Positions 36,472-37,539 of a stretch of 37,539 bases of DNA are shown one piece after another. The DNA is taken from assembly GCA_945877525.1 (NCBI GenBank), contig CAMDVP010000003.1, positions 1 to 37,539 on the forward strand, given 5' to 3'. A program made the translations under genes and the position numbers. Source of the stretch: an uncultured Clostridia bacterium. Lineage in GTDB: Bacteria > Bacillota > Clostridia > Christensenellales > Aristaeellaceae. The notes under the pieces were generated by a model. The model made no database searches, was not told the origin of the DNA, and saw nothing but the letters and a program-made list of their open reading frames with translations. The number at the start of each line of letters is the position of its first letter. The stretch's first letter is position 1.

Positions 36472-37539
36472 CAGTACTCCTCTTGTTCTACAACGATTTG
36501 ATAAATCCGCTCAACTTCGTTGTCATCATTCAAAAGTTGATAGAGCGCTCGTTTGATTTTGTTTGCCTTAACCGGATTGTTTCGGAAGCCCTCAAGCCGT
36601 GCCTTTACAATTGCCTTATGAAGCTTCAAAGCTGTTTCCTCATCTTCTCCGCAATTGTCATAGAGTGCCCGTAGCGCACCGTTGGAGCGAATACTTTCGG
36701 GATACTTTGTGTTCTCCTCTGGCTTTGCAACATTCTTCGCCAGTTCCATGTACGTATCCAGCAGCTGTCCGTAGGCAAGCACGCCCCTGCGACGGTCAAG
36801 AATCAACTGCTCCAAAATTGCCGACATTTTTGCATAATAAGCAGGGTTGATGACCATTCGCTCAACAACCTTTTTGCGGATATTGTTCTCAATGGTTTCT
36901 GCAGCACTTTCCTGTTCGCCTTTGTGTTCGCTCTTTAACTTATCCTCCTGTGTGATGATGAAATCGAGCAGCGTGAAGTCATCCATACTGCCGATCTTTT
37001 GGGACTCGCTGGCGCAGATGTAGTTGTCAATCAGATACCGCATCCCCGGCTCATAGGCTTTCAAATCGATAAAATCACCGCTGGCTCTGCCAATTGTATC
37101 ACGCAGGTTCACATAGAATGCAACCTTATTGTCCAATGCGCTTTGTTCGGAAACGGTATACCCCAAATCCATCATACGAGGCTTCAACTCTGCATAAGCG
37201 CGAACCAAACGGCCAACAAGTTTGTACAATTTCTCGCGAATGCGAGCAAAAGCTTCATCCTGATCTTCATCGTGGCCACTTTCACCACAGAAATAGTGGA
37301 TATAGTTGAGTTCGTCTCTGGGCAATTCAACACCCTCGCAAAGCTCGTCTAACTCCTCCAGGGTATCAATGAAATACTTTTTCGCTTCCGTGGCTCTGTC
37401 TTTCAGAAGCCCGTCTATATCCTCGGCATCGTAGCTTTCAAAGGCACCAGCGGTATACTTATTCATGGCATCTGCCAAGTCTCCGAAGCGAGCCTTTGCA
37501 TTTCAGTGCGGATGACCTGAAGAGATTCATAAATCGTAT
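36471..37539 (-). CDS. hsdR: Type I restriction endonuclease subunit R, C-terminal part (5' end beyond window; apparent frameshift near 37495)
   Basis: RFGDLADAMNKYTAGAFESYDAEDIDGLL...LNYIHYFCG...ARIREKLYKLVGRLVRAYAELKP... resembles HsdR C-terminal helical region. Partnered with DUF45 peptidase. An in-frame TGA at 37505-37503 sits just upstream of the reading frame. Confidence 0.75.

Noticed and set aside
1-37539. CRISPR array, tRNA, rRNA or transposase
   Set aside because: No regularly spaced direct repeats, cloverleaf-like sequence, rRNA segment or transposase motif noticed on reading either strand. No covariance search could be run.

Overview
This is a high-GC Firmicutes/Clostridia-like chromosomal window (taxon inferred from gene content only). 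Nearly all genes are on the minus strand. Only pgsA, a secreted SH3-domain protein and a CE12-type esterase are clearly coding on the plus strand.

Most of the window is recognisable housekeeping content:
- ylxM, a polysaccharide pyruvyl transferase-like protein, a VanY-like carboxypeptidase, nadE, a YfcE-like phosphoesterase, an RNase PH-HAM1 fusion, an epimerase and pgsA
- a heterodimeric ABC exporter
- a division-associated cluster: DivIVA, YlmH, YggT, SepF, YggS, HlyD-like, SigB-like sigma and RsbW-like
- TauE/SafE, aspartate kinase, GNAT, PIG-L, ComF and RecD2
- a transglutaminase-like protein
- a response regulator, histidine kinase, ABC ATPase, FtsX permease and CARDB-like secreted protein operon

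At about 35.1-35.3 kb the composition drops abruptly to AT-rich. The right edge carries the end of a type I restriction locus: the HsdR C-terminus with an apparent 1-nt frameshift, followed by an overlapping YgjP/DUF45 metallopeptidase.

The observations most worth a second look are:
- two dispersed, multi-hairpin non-coding elements (about 8.4-8.88 kb and 27.37-27.50 kb) that share a core and show a compensatory base-pair change
- a frameshift in hsdR
- a possible orphan transcription unit in the AT-rich gap at about 35.25-35.67 kb
- operator-like repeats built into several strong promoters

I did not see a clearly novel multi-gene defence or metabolic system. The long plus-strand ORFs opposite minus-strand genes are treated as high-GC artefacts.
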